From Candidatus Hodarchaeota archaeon (GTDB lineage: Archaea > Asgardarchaeota > Heimdallarchaeia > Hodarchaeales > YT1-057), in the NCBI GenBank assembly GCA_016839955.1, contig JAEOTI010000181.1:1-20074 (forward strand): 20,074 nt of DNA. Reading direction: 5' to 3'. The notes beneath the pieces were generated by a model. The model was given only the letters and a program-made list of their open reading frames with translations, was not told the DNA's origin and did no database searches. How positions within the stretch are numbered: position 1 is the stretch's first letter; each line of letters begins with the position of its first letter. The position numbers and the translations under genes were made by a program. This document shows, one piece after another, positions 13,842 to 20,074 of this stretch.

Positions 13842-15773
13842 ATGATCCAAAGGGCTAAGACACTTCGGAATAATGGGGAATTTTCTGAAGCCTTAGCAAT
13901 CCTTACTAAATATTACTCATCCTTGAGTTCTAAACAAGAAGTTGAGCGTATAAAATGTCTCAATGAGCAAAGTCAGTGTTTTTGGGGAACAGGAGATTTA
14001 ATAAAAGCCGAAAAATATGCCCAACAAGCACTAACCATTGCAAAGAAAACTCCCCCAGATGACCAAGGGCAAGCTGAAGCTCTAAGGAATTTAGGAATTG
14101 TTTTTCTTCGAAAAAATGAATTAGATCAAGCAGAAATCTTTCAAAACCAAAGTCTCAAGTTATATAGGGAGCTAAACGATGATCTCGATATCGCTAAGTC
14201 TTTGATAACTCTTGGTATAATTTTTTACGAAAAAAGAGATTTTGGTCTCGCTGAAAGCTGTTATACCGAAAGTTTGGAACTTTGTCAGAAAATAAATGAC
14301 ATTGAATGTGTTGCTAGCTCATTGAACAACCTTGGAGTCATTTATTGGCACCGAGGGGAGCTTAATCGAGCAGAAGAATGTTATAAAAAAAGTTTGGAAA
14401 TGAGTAAACAGCTAAACAACCAACGAGGGATTGCCTACTGCCTAAACAACTTGGGTGAAATCTATTGGATACGAGGGGAGTTAAACCAGGCTGAAAATGT
14501 CTACAAAGAAAGTTTGGCAATTAAAAAGCGAATTGGAAATCCTCAAGACATTGCTTTTTCCTTAAAGAACTTGGGAATAGTTTATCGGGAGAAAGGCGAT
14601 CTAGATAAAGCTGAGAACCATCTTATAGAAAGTCTAACTCATTGGAAGCAAATTGGAAACGTCTTAAACATAGCAGAGTCGCTTTACCAGCTTGGAAAAA
14701 CTCAACTCTTACGAGGTTTAATGTCTGAAACATTAGAGCAAATTAGAAATTTAAGCAAGTTATCAAAAGAAAACAAATCAGGAGAGATAATATCTAGACA
14801 CGCACTTTTAAAAGCTGGGTTTGATCTTAAGAGACATCAATTAACCTCAGCGTTTAACAATGCAACGTTAGCAAAGGACCAAGCAGCAGAAGTCCCTCAT
14901 TTTGAACTTCAAATAGAATCCATGCATATTTTAGTTCAAACATTGATAGAATTTTACTTAGTTACAAAACAGGAAGAATATAGACTTCAAGTTGATATCT
15001 TATTAACAGAAATCAGTAAATTAAGTAAACAGAATCAACTGCACAGATCCTATATTGAATCACTCCTTATGTTAGGATTCATGAAGCAAGGAACTTTGGA
15101 TTTTGCTAAAGCAGCTCAACTGTTTTCAATTACCGAACTATTAGCAGAAGAACGAGGTATTCTACATTTAGTAAATAAAGCTCGAAATGAACTCCTGTCA
15201 GTTCAGGAACTTGTATCTCAACTAGAGAGTATTTTTATCTCTGATTCAACCAGAATGGTTGGTAGTAAGTTATCATTAGAATTAAGTAAATTAAATTCTT
15301 TTTTAAAGGCGTTACATGGTCCCACAAATTTTGATCCTTCCCAAACTTTCATGATAGCAATCAAGTTTGAAGATCTCGGACCAAAAGTGTTTCTCCATGA
15401 GGATCTCCCTTTTTCAATTGACCAACCTGAAGAATTATTCATTAAAATGAGTGTATATTTCTCTACTGCCATTGGTCAGGGAAGTGCTCATTACGAAGGA
15501 TTATATGGCCCTCTTCCCTTAACAAAAGGATATTCTAGTTTAATTTTTGCATGTAAACTTCCTGATAGTGAAATTCAGGATTATAGAATGAAAGGAAACA
15601 CTTATGCATTATTCTGTTTAGGTTACCCGAATGGATTTGATCATTTTTTTACAGATCGAATCATTTTAGCTAATATTTTTAATCAATGGACTACCCAATT
15701 TAATGATGTGTCTGAAATTACTATAAATTTACTCAAAGAACTTCGAGAATTAGTTTTATCATCATGTACTTGA
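13842..15773 (+). CDS. TPR protein with an unassigned C-terminal alpha/beta domain
   Basis: A 643-residue soluble protein. Residues about 1-290 contain around seven tetratricopeptide repeats of the 40-residue kind found in LGN- and kinesin-light-chain-like arrays, for example SSLNNLGVIYWHRGELNRAEECYKKSL written over two helices. Residues 290-480 are further degenerate helical repeats. From about 497 to the end a different, compact domain begins (MIAIKFEDLGPKVFLHEDLP) with alternating strands and helices. Its conspicuous motifs are GQGSAHYEGLYGPLPL and DYRMKGNTYALFCLGY. I do not recognise it; by layout it resembles small sensory or longin/roadblock-type folds, which is only an inference. The repeats suggest a binding scaffold and the C-terminal domain a regulatory or targeting module. 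ATG at 13842 has only a distant AGGA. The gene converges on the minus-strand membrane gene with 23 bp between stops. Confidence 0.8.
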   Translation: MIQRAKTLRNNGEFSEALAILTKYYSSLSSKQEVERIKCLNEQSQCFWGTGDLIKAEKYAQQALTIAKKTPPDDQGQAEALRNLGIVFLRKNELDQAEIFQNQSLKLYRELNDDLDIAKSLITLGIIFYEKRDFGLAESCYTESLELCQKINDIECVASSLNNLGVIYWHRGELNRAEECYKKSLEMSKQLNNQRGIAYCLNNLGEIYWIRGELNQAENVYKESLAIKKRIGNPQDIAFSLKNLGIVYREKGDLDKAENHLIESLTHWKQIGNVLNIAESLYQLGKTQLLRGLMSETLEQIRNLSKLSKENKSGEIISRHALLKAGFDLKRHQLTSAFNNATLAKDQAAEVPHFELQIESMHILVQTLIEFYLVTKQEEYRLQVDILLTEISKLSKQNQLHRSYIESLLMLGFMKQGTLDFAKAAQLFSITELLAEERGILHLVNKARNELLSVQELVSQLESIFISDSTRMVGSKLSLELSKLNSFLKALHGPTNFDPSQTFMIAIKFEDLGPKVFLHEDLPFSIDQPEELFIKMSVYFSTAIGQGSAHYEGLYGPLPLTKGYSSLIFACKLPDSEIQDYRMKGNTYALFCLGYPNGFDHFFTDRIILANIFNQWTTQFNDVSEITINLLKELRELVLSSCT

Positions 15774-15796
15774 AAATAAGATACAAATGGACAGAA

Positions 15797-16240
15797 TTAA
15801 GTTAAAAAGAAAATTAATAGACCTACAAGCAAGACATTTGATCCCACTATCATGACCTTCATTCCAAAATTTAATTGTTTTCCGCGTTGTGATAATCTCT
15901 CATCGACAAGCATGATTTGTCGAGCAGAATGAGGATTATAGGCTCCCCTACCTGCTATTTTGGATTCTCCAATTCCTCCTCCAGCTAAAGCGCCCACACC
16001 TGCGATAAATGCCCCCACAAAAAACATTAGAAAACTTGTACCTAATCGCCAATCTTTATCTGTAGAAGCTTCAGGTTTTATAAAAAGTAGTGAAAATATT
16101 AAAACTAAAACAATAAGAACAAGTGAGGGTATTCCAATCCACAATATAATTCCTTGAATAAATCCTTGTTCTTTTATTTGTTTATTCTCTATATCTCCCA
16201 AAAAAATGTTCTCCCATCTTTTACAATCAAATTTTAGCAA
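15797..16240 (-). CDS. Small membrane protein with three predicted helices
   Basis: A 147-residue hypothetical protein. Hydrophobic segments lie at about 29-53, 68-90 (glycine-rich, containing GAFIAGVGALAGGGIG) and 126-146. The loop after the second helix carries YNPHSARQIMLVDERLSQRGK. The glycine/alanine-rich second helix suggests tight helix packing. I recognise no family. The TTG at 16240 gives the longest frame but has no obvious SD. A TTG inside the first helix, preceded by AAGGA, is a shorter alternative, so the exact start is uncertain. It follows the C2H2/winged-helix gene by 36 bp in the same direction and could share its transcript. Confidence 0.6.
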   Translation of the reverse strand: MLKFDCKRWENIFLGDIENKQIKEQGFIQGIILWIGIPSLVLIVLVLIFSLLFIKPEASTDKDWRLGTSFLMFFVGAFIAGVGALAGGGIGESKIAGRGAYNPHSARQIMLVDERLSQRGKQLNFGMKVMIVGSNVLLVGLLIFFLT

Positions 16241-16276
16241 ACTTTAGTATTTTAAATTTCATTGAATTTATGAAAT

Positions 16277-16804
16277 TTACCCTCTTCGAGATATACGACC
16301 ATTATACCCAATTATGGCTTTAGTAGAGTCACCCTTTGACAGTTCAAAGACATCTTCATCGATTAAATCAAGTACTGATCTTTCAACAAGGTTCCAATTA
16401 TATGATTCCAAATAATTAGACTTAGCTAGTTCATCAACGCTTATGGAGTGACCTTCTGGAATTATTTGTTTTAAGTACGATTTAATTGAGTTTAAGTCAG
16501 ATTCATTCATTATTTTTGTTTTTAAAGAAAATCTAGTATCAAAAGTATTCATTTGTTGAATTAAGTCTTTTAATTGGGTTTCTAAAGTTTGTACGCGTTT
16601 TTCAAGAGTTTCGATAATTGGTTGTGTGCTTGTTATCTTTGATACAATTGGAGTGGAAGGGATTGGCTCTGGACTAATTGATTTCTTCTTTAAAGCATCT
16701 TGGTGAATTTTAGAGTTTATATGTGACCTAGCAGAAGGATTAGTCAGGTACTTACCACAAATTTGGCATTTTTGCTTTTGTTTTTTTGCTCCTTTTTTTG
16801 CCAA
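16277..16804 (-). CDS. C2H2 zinc-finger, coiled-coil and winged-helix protein
   Basis: A 175-residue protein with an unusual order of parts. A lysine-rich start (MAKKGAKKQKQK) leads into a classical-looking zinc finger C13-x2-C16-x11-H28-x5-H34 with KIHQ after it. A proline-rich linker (45-60) and a heptad-patterned coiled coil (about 62-92, IETLEKRVQTLETQLKDLIQQM) follow. The C-terminal part (about 98-170) has helices spaced like a winged helix, ending in a VFELSKGDSTKAIIGYNGR wing. The parts suggest a dimeric nucleic-acid-binding protein; no target is evident. TTG at 16804 is the start because GGAG lies 8 nt before it. It sits 62 bp after the HTH regulator gene and 36 bp before the small membrane protein gene, all on the same strand. 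Confidence 0.7.
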   Translation of the reverse strand: MAKKGAKKQKQKCQICGKYLTNPSARSHINSKIHQDALKKKSISPEPIPSTPIVSKITSTQPIIETLEKRVQTLETQLKDLIQQMNTFDTRFSLKTKIMNESDLNSIKSYLKQIIPEGHSISVDELAKSNYLESYNWNLVERSVLDLIDEDVFELSKGDSTKAIIGYNGRISRRG

Positions 16805-16866
16805 GGTGATCTCTCCAGCTCTTGAATGATTTAGATTAACAATTCAAGTTAAAAATCTTACAGAAA

Positions 16867-17472
16867 TTATTCAATTTTACTTAAATCTGGAAAAGTAATT
16901 AGGAATAGAAAATTGTTTTCATCAGAGTGAAAAGCAGTTCGCCGATATTCCTTTTCTCCTCGTGCAACAGATCGTTCATACAATTGTTCTCGAAGGTCGT
17001 TGAGTTTTCTAAGAGCGAATTCGTAATCATCACTTGATAAACCATATAATTTTACCCAAACAGGAGCGTTTGTAGTTCTCTGGTATTCTTCAAAAGATTT
17101 CTTATCTAATTGACTGAGTTTCACTAAATTTTCTTGTATTAATCCATTCAAATAGCGTATATAAGTAACTATAGAGCGTGGTTCGCCAGAGAACTTTTTT
17201 TCGAAATTTGTATTTTTAACCCGTGTTTCTTCATCCTCTATAGAAGTAGGTTGTCTTTTCCAAAGCTTTTTAGTTAGATTTTTTACTTGAATTTCATCTG
17301 CAGCAACAATTTTGTTTTTTTCTAGAAGATTTAGGTGGTTATAAACCGTATTTACGTGTATCCCAACATTTTTTGCAATTTCTTTTGCGGAAATCTTCCC
17401 ACTATAGAGTGAAACTTGAGCAAGGACGGCTGCAGTGATTGTATCCTCAAGTAAGTTGTAGATATCTTCCAT
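16867..17472 (-). CDS. Winged-helix transcriptional regulator, divergent from the ABC operon
   Basis: About 201 residues. An N-terminal winged helix (about 10-65 in this frame) includes SAKEIAKNVGIHVNTVYNHL, a typical helix-turn-helix with its recognition helix, then LLEKNKIVAADEI for the wing. The remainder is helical (GEPRSIVTYIRYLNGLIQENLVKL and a FALRKLNDLREQLYER helix) and probably dimerises or senses a ligand. The pattern suits ArsR/TrmB/PadR-like archaeal regulators, but I cannot fix the family. ATG at 17472 is preferred: GGAG lies 6 nt upstream and the TATA box predicts a start of transcription near 17483. A TTG at 17484 would use the palindrome arm as its SD. Its position next to the exporter suggests that it controls that operon and itself. 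Confidence 0.75.
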   Translation of the reverse strand: MEDIYNLLEDTITAAVLAQVSLYSGKISAKEIAKNVGIHVNTVYNHLNLLEKNKIVAADEIQVKNLTKKLWKRQPTSIEDEETRVKNTNFEKKFSGEPRSIVTYIRYLNGLIQENLVKLSQLDKKSFEEYQRTTNAPVWVKLYGLSSDDYEFALRKLNDLREQLYERSVARGEKEYRRTAFHSDENNFLFLITFPDLSKIE

Positions 17473-17491
17473 GTTATTCTCCAAGTGTAAT

Positions 17492-17505
17492 CCTTACTAA
17501 TAAGG
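17492..17505. promoter_or_regulatory. Palindromic operator candidate in the divergent spacer
   Basis: CCTTA-CTAA-TAAGG is a perfect 5-bp inverted repeat with a 4-bp spacer, located between the shared TATA element and the regulator start. A dimeric winged-helix repressor bound here would block the regulator promoter and could interfere with the exporter promoter. Candidate operator, by position and symmetry only. Confidence 0.45.
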
Positions 17506-17513
17506 TTTATAAA
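17506..17513. promoter_or_regulatory. Symmetric TATA element shared by divergent genes
   Basis: TTTATAAA is its own reverse complement and lies almost centrally in the spacer: 38 bp before the exporter ATG (17552) and 33 bp before the regulator ATG (17472). Either orientation would put transcription starts about 25 bp away with short leaders. A second AT-rich element (ATATAATG) at 17530-17537 is too close to the ATPase start to act as its TATA box. Confidence 0.5.
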
Positions 17514-17551
17514 TTAAATGGAACGACACATATAATGTAACGTCATATTTT

Positions 17552-18577
17552 ATGGGTGCAGTTGAATTGGGATCATTAATTTCAGTAACCAACCTCCGAA
17601 GAAATTTTACGATAAAAAAGCGATCTGGGTTTTTACGGTCTAAGAGAGAGTCAATTTTAGCTCTTGATGACGTTAGTTTTGAAATTAACAAAGGTGAGAT
17701 GTTAGGACTTCTTGGACCTAATGGTGCAGGAAAAACAACCACAACCAAGATTTTATGCACACTTTTGTATCCTGATAGTGGAACTGCCACAGTGGATGGT
17801 TACGATGTGGTAGCTCAAGCAGAAAAAGTAAGACCTTTAGTAAATATGGCTGCTGGCGCTGAACGAATGCTTTATTTTAGACTAACTGGTCGAGAAAACT
17901 TACAATTTTTCGCAGATCTCTATAATATTCCAAAAAAAGGTCTCAAAGACAAAATTGATGAGCTTTTAGCATTAGTGGGTCTAGAAGATAGAGGAGATAG
18001 TCCGGCAGAGCAATACTCCAAAGGAATGAAACAAAGACTACAATTAGCAAGAGCACTCATAAACGACCCAATCGCTCTTTTTCTTGATGAACCCACCCTA
18101 GGTTTAGATGTACATGTAGCGAGACATATTAGGAAACTCGTTAAAGAAAAGGTTGACAAATTAGGAATTGCAGTCCTTTTAACAACACATTATCTTCATG
18201 AGGCTGATGAACTCTGTAATCAGGTGGCAATTATTCATAAAGGAAGAATTCTAACAATTGAAACTCCTGAGAATTTGAAAAGAACTTATACAAAGAACCA
18301 ACGGATCAATATGATTATTGGTGCTCCCACAGAAGATCCACTACAAGCGTTGGAAAACTTACCAGGAGTAATCTCTGCAGCAGTCACTCCTTACAAGAAT
18401 AATAGTAATCTTCCATCAAAAGCTTGGAATATTATTCTTGAAACATCCGGGGGAGATCAAATCTCAGAAAGTTTGAGAAAACTTCTCAAAAATCCTGAGA
18501 TAAGAATTTTTGAAGCCAAACCATTGGAACCCTCTCTTGAGGATGTATTTATAGAAATGATCGATCAGGCTGCGTGA
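17552..18577 (+). CDS. ABC exporter ATPase, DrrA/CcmA-like
   Basis: A 341-residue nucleotide-binding subunit. Walker A is GPNGAGKT (55-62), the signature is YSKGMKQR (155-162), Walker B is ALFLDEP (175-181) and the switch His is in LLTTHYLHEADE. Where most have the Q loop, this protein reads NMAAGAERMLYFRLTGRENL, as usual for the DrrA-like export subfamily. Residues about 250-341 form the DUF4162-type C-terminal domain, ending in PSLEDVFIEMI. It energises export with the two permeases that follow; the substrate cannot be told. Its stop overlaps the next start by 4 nt (GTGA), so translation is coupled. The ATG at 17552 is 38 bp from the symmetric TATA box, giving a very short leader without a clear SD. 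Confidence 0.92.
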   Translation: MGAVELGSLISVTNLRRNFTIKKRSGFLRSKRESILALDDVSFEINKGEMLGLLGPNGAGKTTTTKILCTLLYPDSGTATVDGYDVVAQAEKVRPLVNMAAGAERMLYFRLTGRENLQFFADLYNIPKKGLKDKIDELLALVGLEDRGDSPAEQYSKGMKQRLQLARALINDPIALFLDEPTLGLDVHVARHIRKLVKEKVDKLGIAVLLTTHYLHEADELCNQVAIIHKGRILTIETPENLKRTYTKNQRINMIIGAPTEDPLQALENLPGVISAAVTPYKNNSNLPSKAWNIILETSGGDQISESLRKLLKNPEIRIFEAKPLEPSLEDVFIEMIDQAA

Positions 18578-19401
18578 AGAGGATGGGATATTTTAGAACA
18601 TTAAAAGCGCAGTGGATCAGATGGATTAAGACAGATTTTTTTCGTCCTATGATTTTTTTTTGGAATTCCATTCTTCCATTAGCGTGGGGTTTACAGTTCT
18701 ATTTCATGTATTTACCTTTTGAATTTGACTCTATTACCTTGAGATATCATGAAAAGACTGTTGGAGTTGATTTGATCGAATTTACCTTGACTGGGCAAAT
18801 TTGTTGGATGCTTTTCATTAATGCTTCACTATTTGGAGGAGCATTTTTCATGCGAGAAAGATGGGAAGGAACACTTGAAGTTCTTTTTCTTTCGCCAGGA
18901 TCCCGACCAGGAATTATCACTGGAACAGCCTTAGCAGGAGCAACTAACTTTCTTTGGTTTATGTTGGGACTATTAATAATAATTTCTTTAGTTGGTATAC
19001 GTCTGAATGTTGAATCATGGATAATGGTTTTTGTCGGGTTAATTGTTGCTTTCATATCATTAATTGCCTTAGGAATGTTTTTTGAGTCATTTTTTATTGC
19101 AAATAGGCTTGGTGGAATGTGGGCAACTGCTATTCAGGAACCTTTACAATTTTCATCTGGGCTTGTTTTTCCTATTCAATATCTACCTAAAATCATTAGA
19201 ACTATTGCTATTGCAATCCCATTCACCTACGTACTATTAATTATCCGAGGAACACTTTTGGGAGGGTTAACGTGGAATGATATCCAATGGGAACTTTCTA
19301 TTCTTTTAATAATGGTTATATTATTATTTTTAATTTCATTAGTATTTCTTAGGAAAGTAGAGGAGCATGTAAAGAAAAATGCCAACTTAGCAATGTTTTA
19401 G
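18574..19401 (+). CDS. ABC-2 type permease, first subunit
   Basis: A 275-residue integral membrane protein with about six hydrophobic segments. The cytoplasmic coupling region reads RERWEGTLEVLFLSPGSRPG, and the ABC-2 signature near the end includes SSGLVFPIQYLPKIIRTIAIAIPFTYVLLIIRGTLLGG across several strands and helices. Both are diagnostic of the family. It starts at GTG (18574), overlapping the ATPase stop; an ATG three codons further in is an alternative but has no better SD. With the ATPase and the following permease it should form a heterodimeric exporter for a lipophilic or glycan substrate. The gene ends 11 nt before the second permease. Confidence 0.88.
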   Translation: MKRMGYFRTLKAQWIRWIKTDFFRPMIFFWNSILPLAWGLQFYFMYLPFEFDSITLRYHEKTVGVDLIEFTLTGQICWMLFINASLFGGAFFMRERWEGTLEVLFLSPGSRPGIITGTALAGATNFLWFMLGLLIIISLVGIRLNVESWIMVFVGLIVAFISLIALGMFFESFFIANRLGGMWATAIQEPLQFSSGLVFPIQYLPKIIRTIAIAIPFTYVLLIIRGTLLGGLTWNDIQWELSILLIMVILLFLISLVFLRKVEEHVKKNANLAMF

Positions 19402-19412
19402 GGGAATATTCA

Positions 19413-20074
19413 GTGAATAAACAGATAAGAATTATTAAATCTACAGCTAAACATAATTTAATTGCATTTTATAGAATATTTTCATGGACTGGTTTTGCTC
19501 TTCGGTTTTTTCTCCCGTTTATGACAATATGTACAGCCTGGATTTTTTATAATATTGTTTTTGGGTCAGAAAACCTAAAATCCACCTTTCATTCCTATGC
19601 TTCTGTCGATTACTTAACATTCATTATTATTGGGCAAGCTATTTTTGTTTACATGTATGCAACGGTTTTCCAAGTCGGTAGGGTTTTTTTTTGGGAAAGA
19701 ATGGGAGGAACAATAGAAGCTTTTTATTTAACACCAGCTTCACGTCGAGCTTACATGTTTGGTCATGTATGCTATGCAATGTTCAATGCAACAATCGACT
19801 TTCTAGTGGTCTTAGTTGTGGGATTCTTCATTTTTGGAGCGCGTATGGATCATTTAAATGTTCCATTACTAATCATTGGTATAGTTCTAACCGTTACCTC
19901 TCTTTTTGGTGTCGGGATGGTTGTTAATGGCATTACTCTAAGTCTTAGAGATCGTACAAACACAGCTAACATTATGACTCTCATTTTCTTACTGTTTTCT
20001 GGTGCATTAGTCCCAATAGAAATGTTACCAATCTGGGGCCGCCTAATTGGATATTTATTACCGTTAACATATTC
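19413..20074 (+). CDS. ABC-2 type permease, second subunit (runs off the right edge)
   Basis: The reading frame stays open from GTG at 19413 to the window edge, 220 codons, so only the start is seen. GGGG lies 8 nt before it. The protein opens MNKQIRIIKSTAKHNLIAFYR, then hydrophobic helices FFLPFMTICTAWIFYNIVF and FIIIGQAIFVYMYATVF. A coupling loop (FFWERMGGTIEAFYLTPASRR) parallels the RERWEGTLEVLFLSP loop of the first permease. Near the edge the ABC-2 signature TLIFLLFSGALVPIEMLP is complete. It is thus a diverged paralogue of its neighbour, and together they would form the membrane part of the exporter. The missing end probably adds roughly 40-60 residues. Confidence 0.88.
   Translation, partial: MNKQIRIIKSTAKHNLIAFYRIFSWTGFALRFFLPFMTICTAWIFYNIVFGSENLKSTFHSYASVDYLTFIIIGQAIFVYMYATVFQVGRVFFWERMGGTIEAFYLTPASRRAYMFGHVCYAMFNATIDFLVVLVVGFFIFGARMDHLNVPLLIIGIVLTVTSLFGVGMVVNGITLSLRDRTNTANIMTLIFLLFSGALVPIEMLPIWGRLIGYLLPLTY

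Noticed and set aside
17497..17790. 97-codon minus-strand ORF crossing the divergent promoter
   Set aside because: It overlaps the Walker A region of the ABC ATPase and the TATA box; it is an antisense shadow.
18747..19055. 102-codon minus-strand ORF
   Set aside because: It is antisense to the first ABC permease, with no recognisable protein features.
19691..19927. 78-codon plus-strand ORF near the right edge
   Set aside because: It is out of frame inside the second ABC permease, whose frame is open from 19413 to the edge and has clear ABC-2 motifs.

Overview
The window looks archaeal. It is AT-rich, with TATA-like boxes upstream of several starts, frequent GTG and TTG starts with Shine-Dalgarno (SD) motifs, short uridine-rich tracts as candidate terminators, and archaeal-type families: a NosD-like beta-helix surface protein, a HerA/DUF87 ATPase, a LURP-one/scramblase-like protein, zinc-ribbon membrane proteins, long TPR proteins and a C2H2 finger fused to a winged helix. 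This mix fits an Asgard (Promethearchaeota) or similar mesophilic archaeon. No rRNA, tRNA or ribosomal marker is present, so that placement is an inference.

Layout. Left (74-3595, minus): a very large secreted, membrane-anchored beta-helix glycoprotein. A 393-bp spacer separates it from a rightward group (3989-7202): a PAS-rich sensor kinase, a SAM-dependent methyltransferase and an NTF2/SnoaL-like protein. Converging on these is a long leftward series (13547 down to 7234): LURP-one/scramblase-like protein, polytopic membrane protein with two C-terminal zinc ribbons, HerA-like ATPase, small four-helix membrane protein and a TPR protein. The TPR gene is cut by an in-frame TAA. Next comes a rightward TPR protein with an unassigned C-terminal domain (13842-15773). 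It converges on a second leftward group (17472 down to 15797): winged-helix regulator, C2H2/coiled-coil/winged-helix protein and a small membrane protein. The regulator is divergent from a DrrAB-type ABC exporter operon (17552 to the right edge) with one ATPase and two ABC-2 permeases. The second permease runs off the window.

How they may work together. The clearest functional unit is the ABC exporter with its divergent regulator. They share a 79-bp spacer holding a perfectly symmetric TATA element and a CCTTA-N4-TAAGG palindrome, as expected for an autoregulated exporter. The other genes look like signalling, scaffolding and membrane functions without an obvious pathway. I see no complete new multi-gene system. 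The points most worth a second look are the nonsense codon inside the last TPR repeat, a sensor kinase with Asp at the usual phospho-His position, a GC-rich imperfect hairpin between two AT-rich genes, the unassigned C-terminal domain of the second TPR protein, and the divergent promoter architecture.
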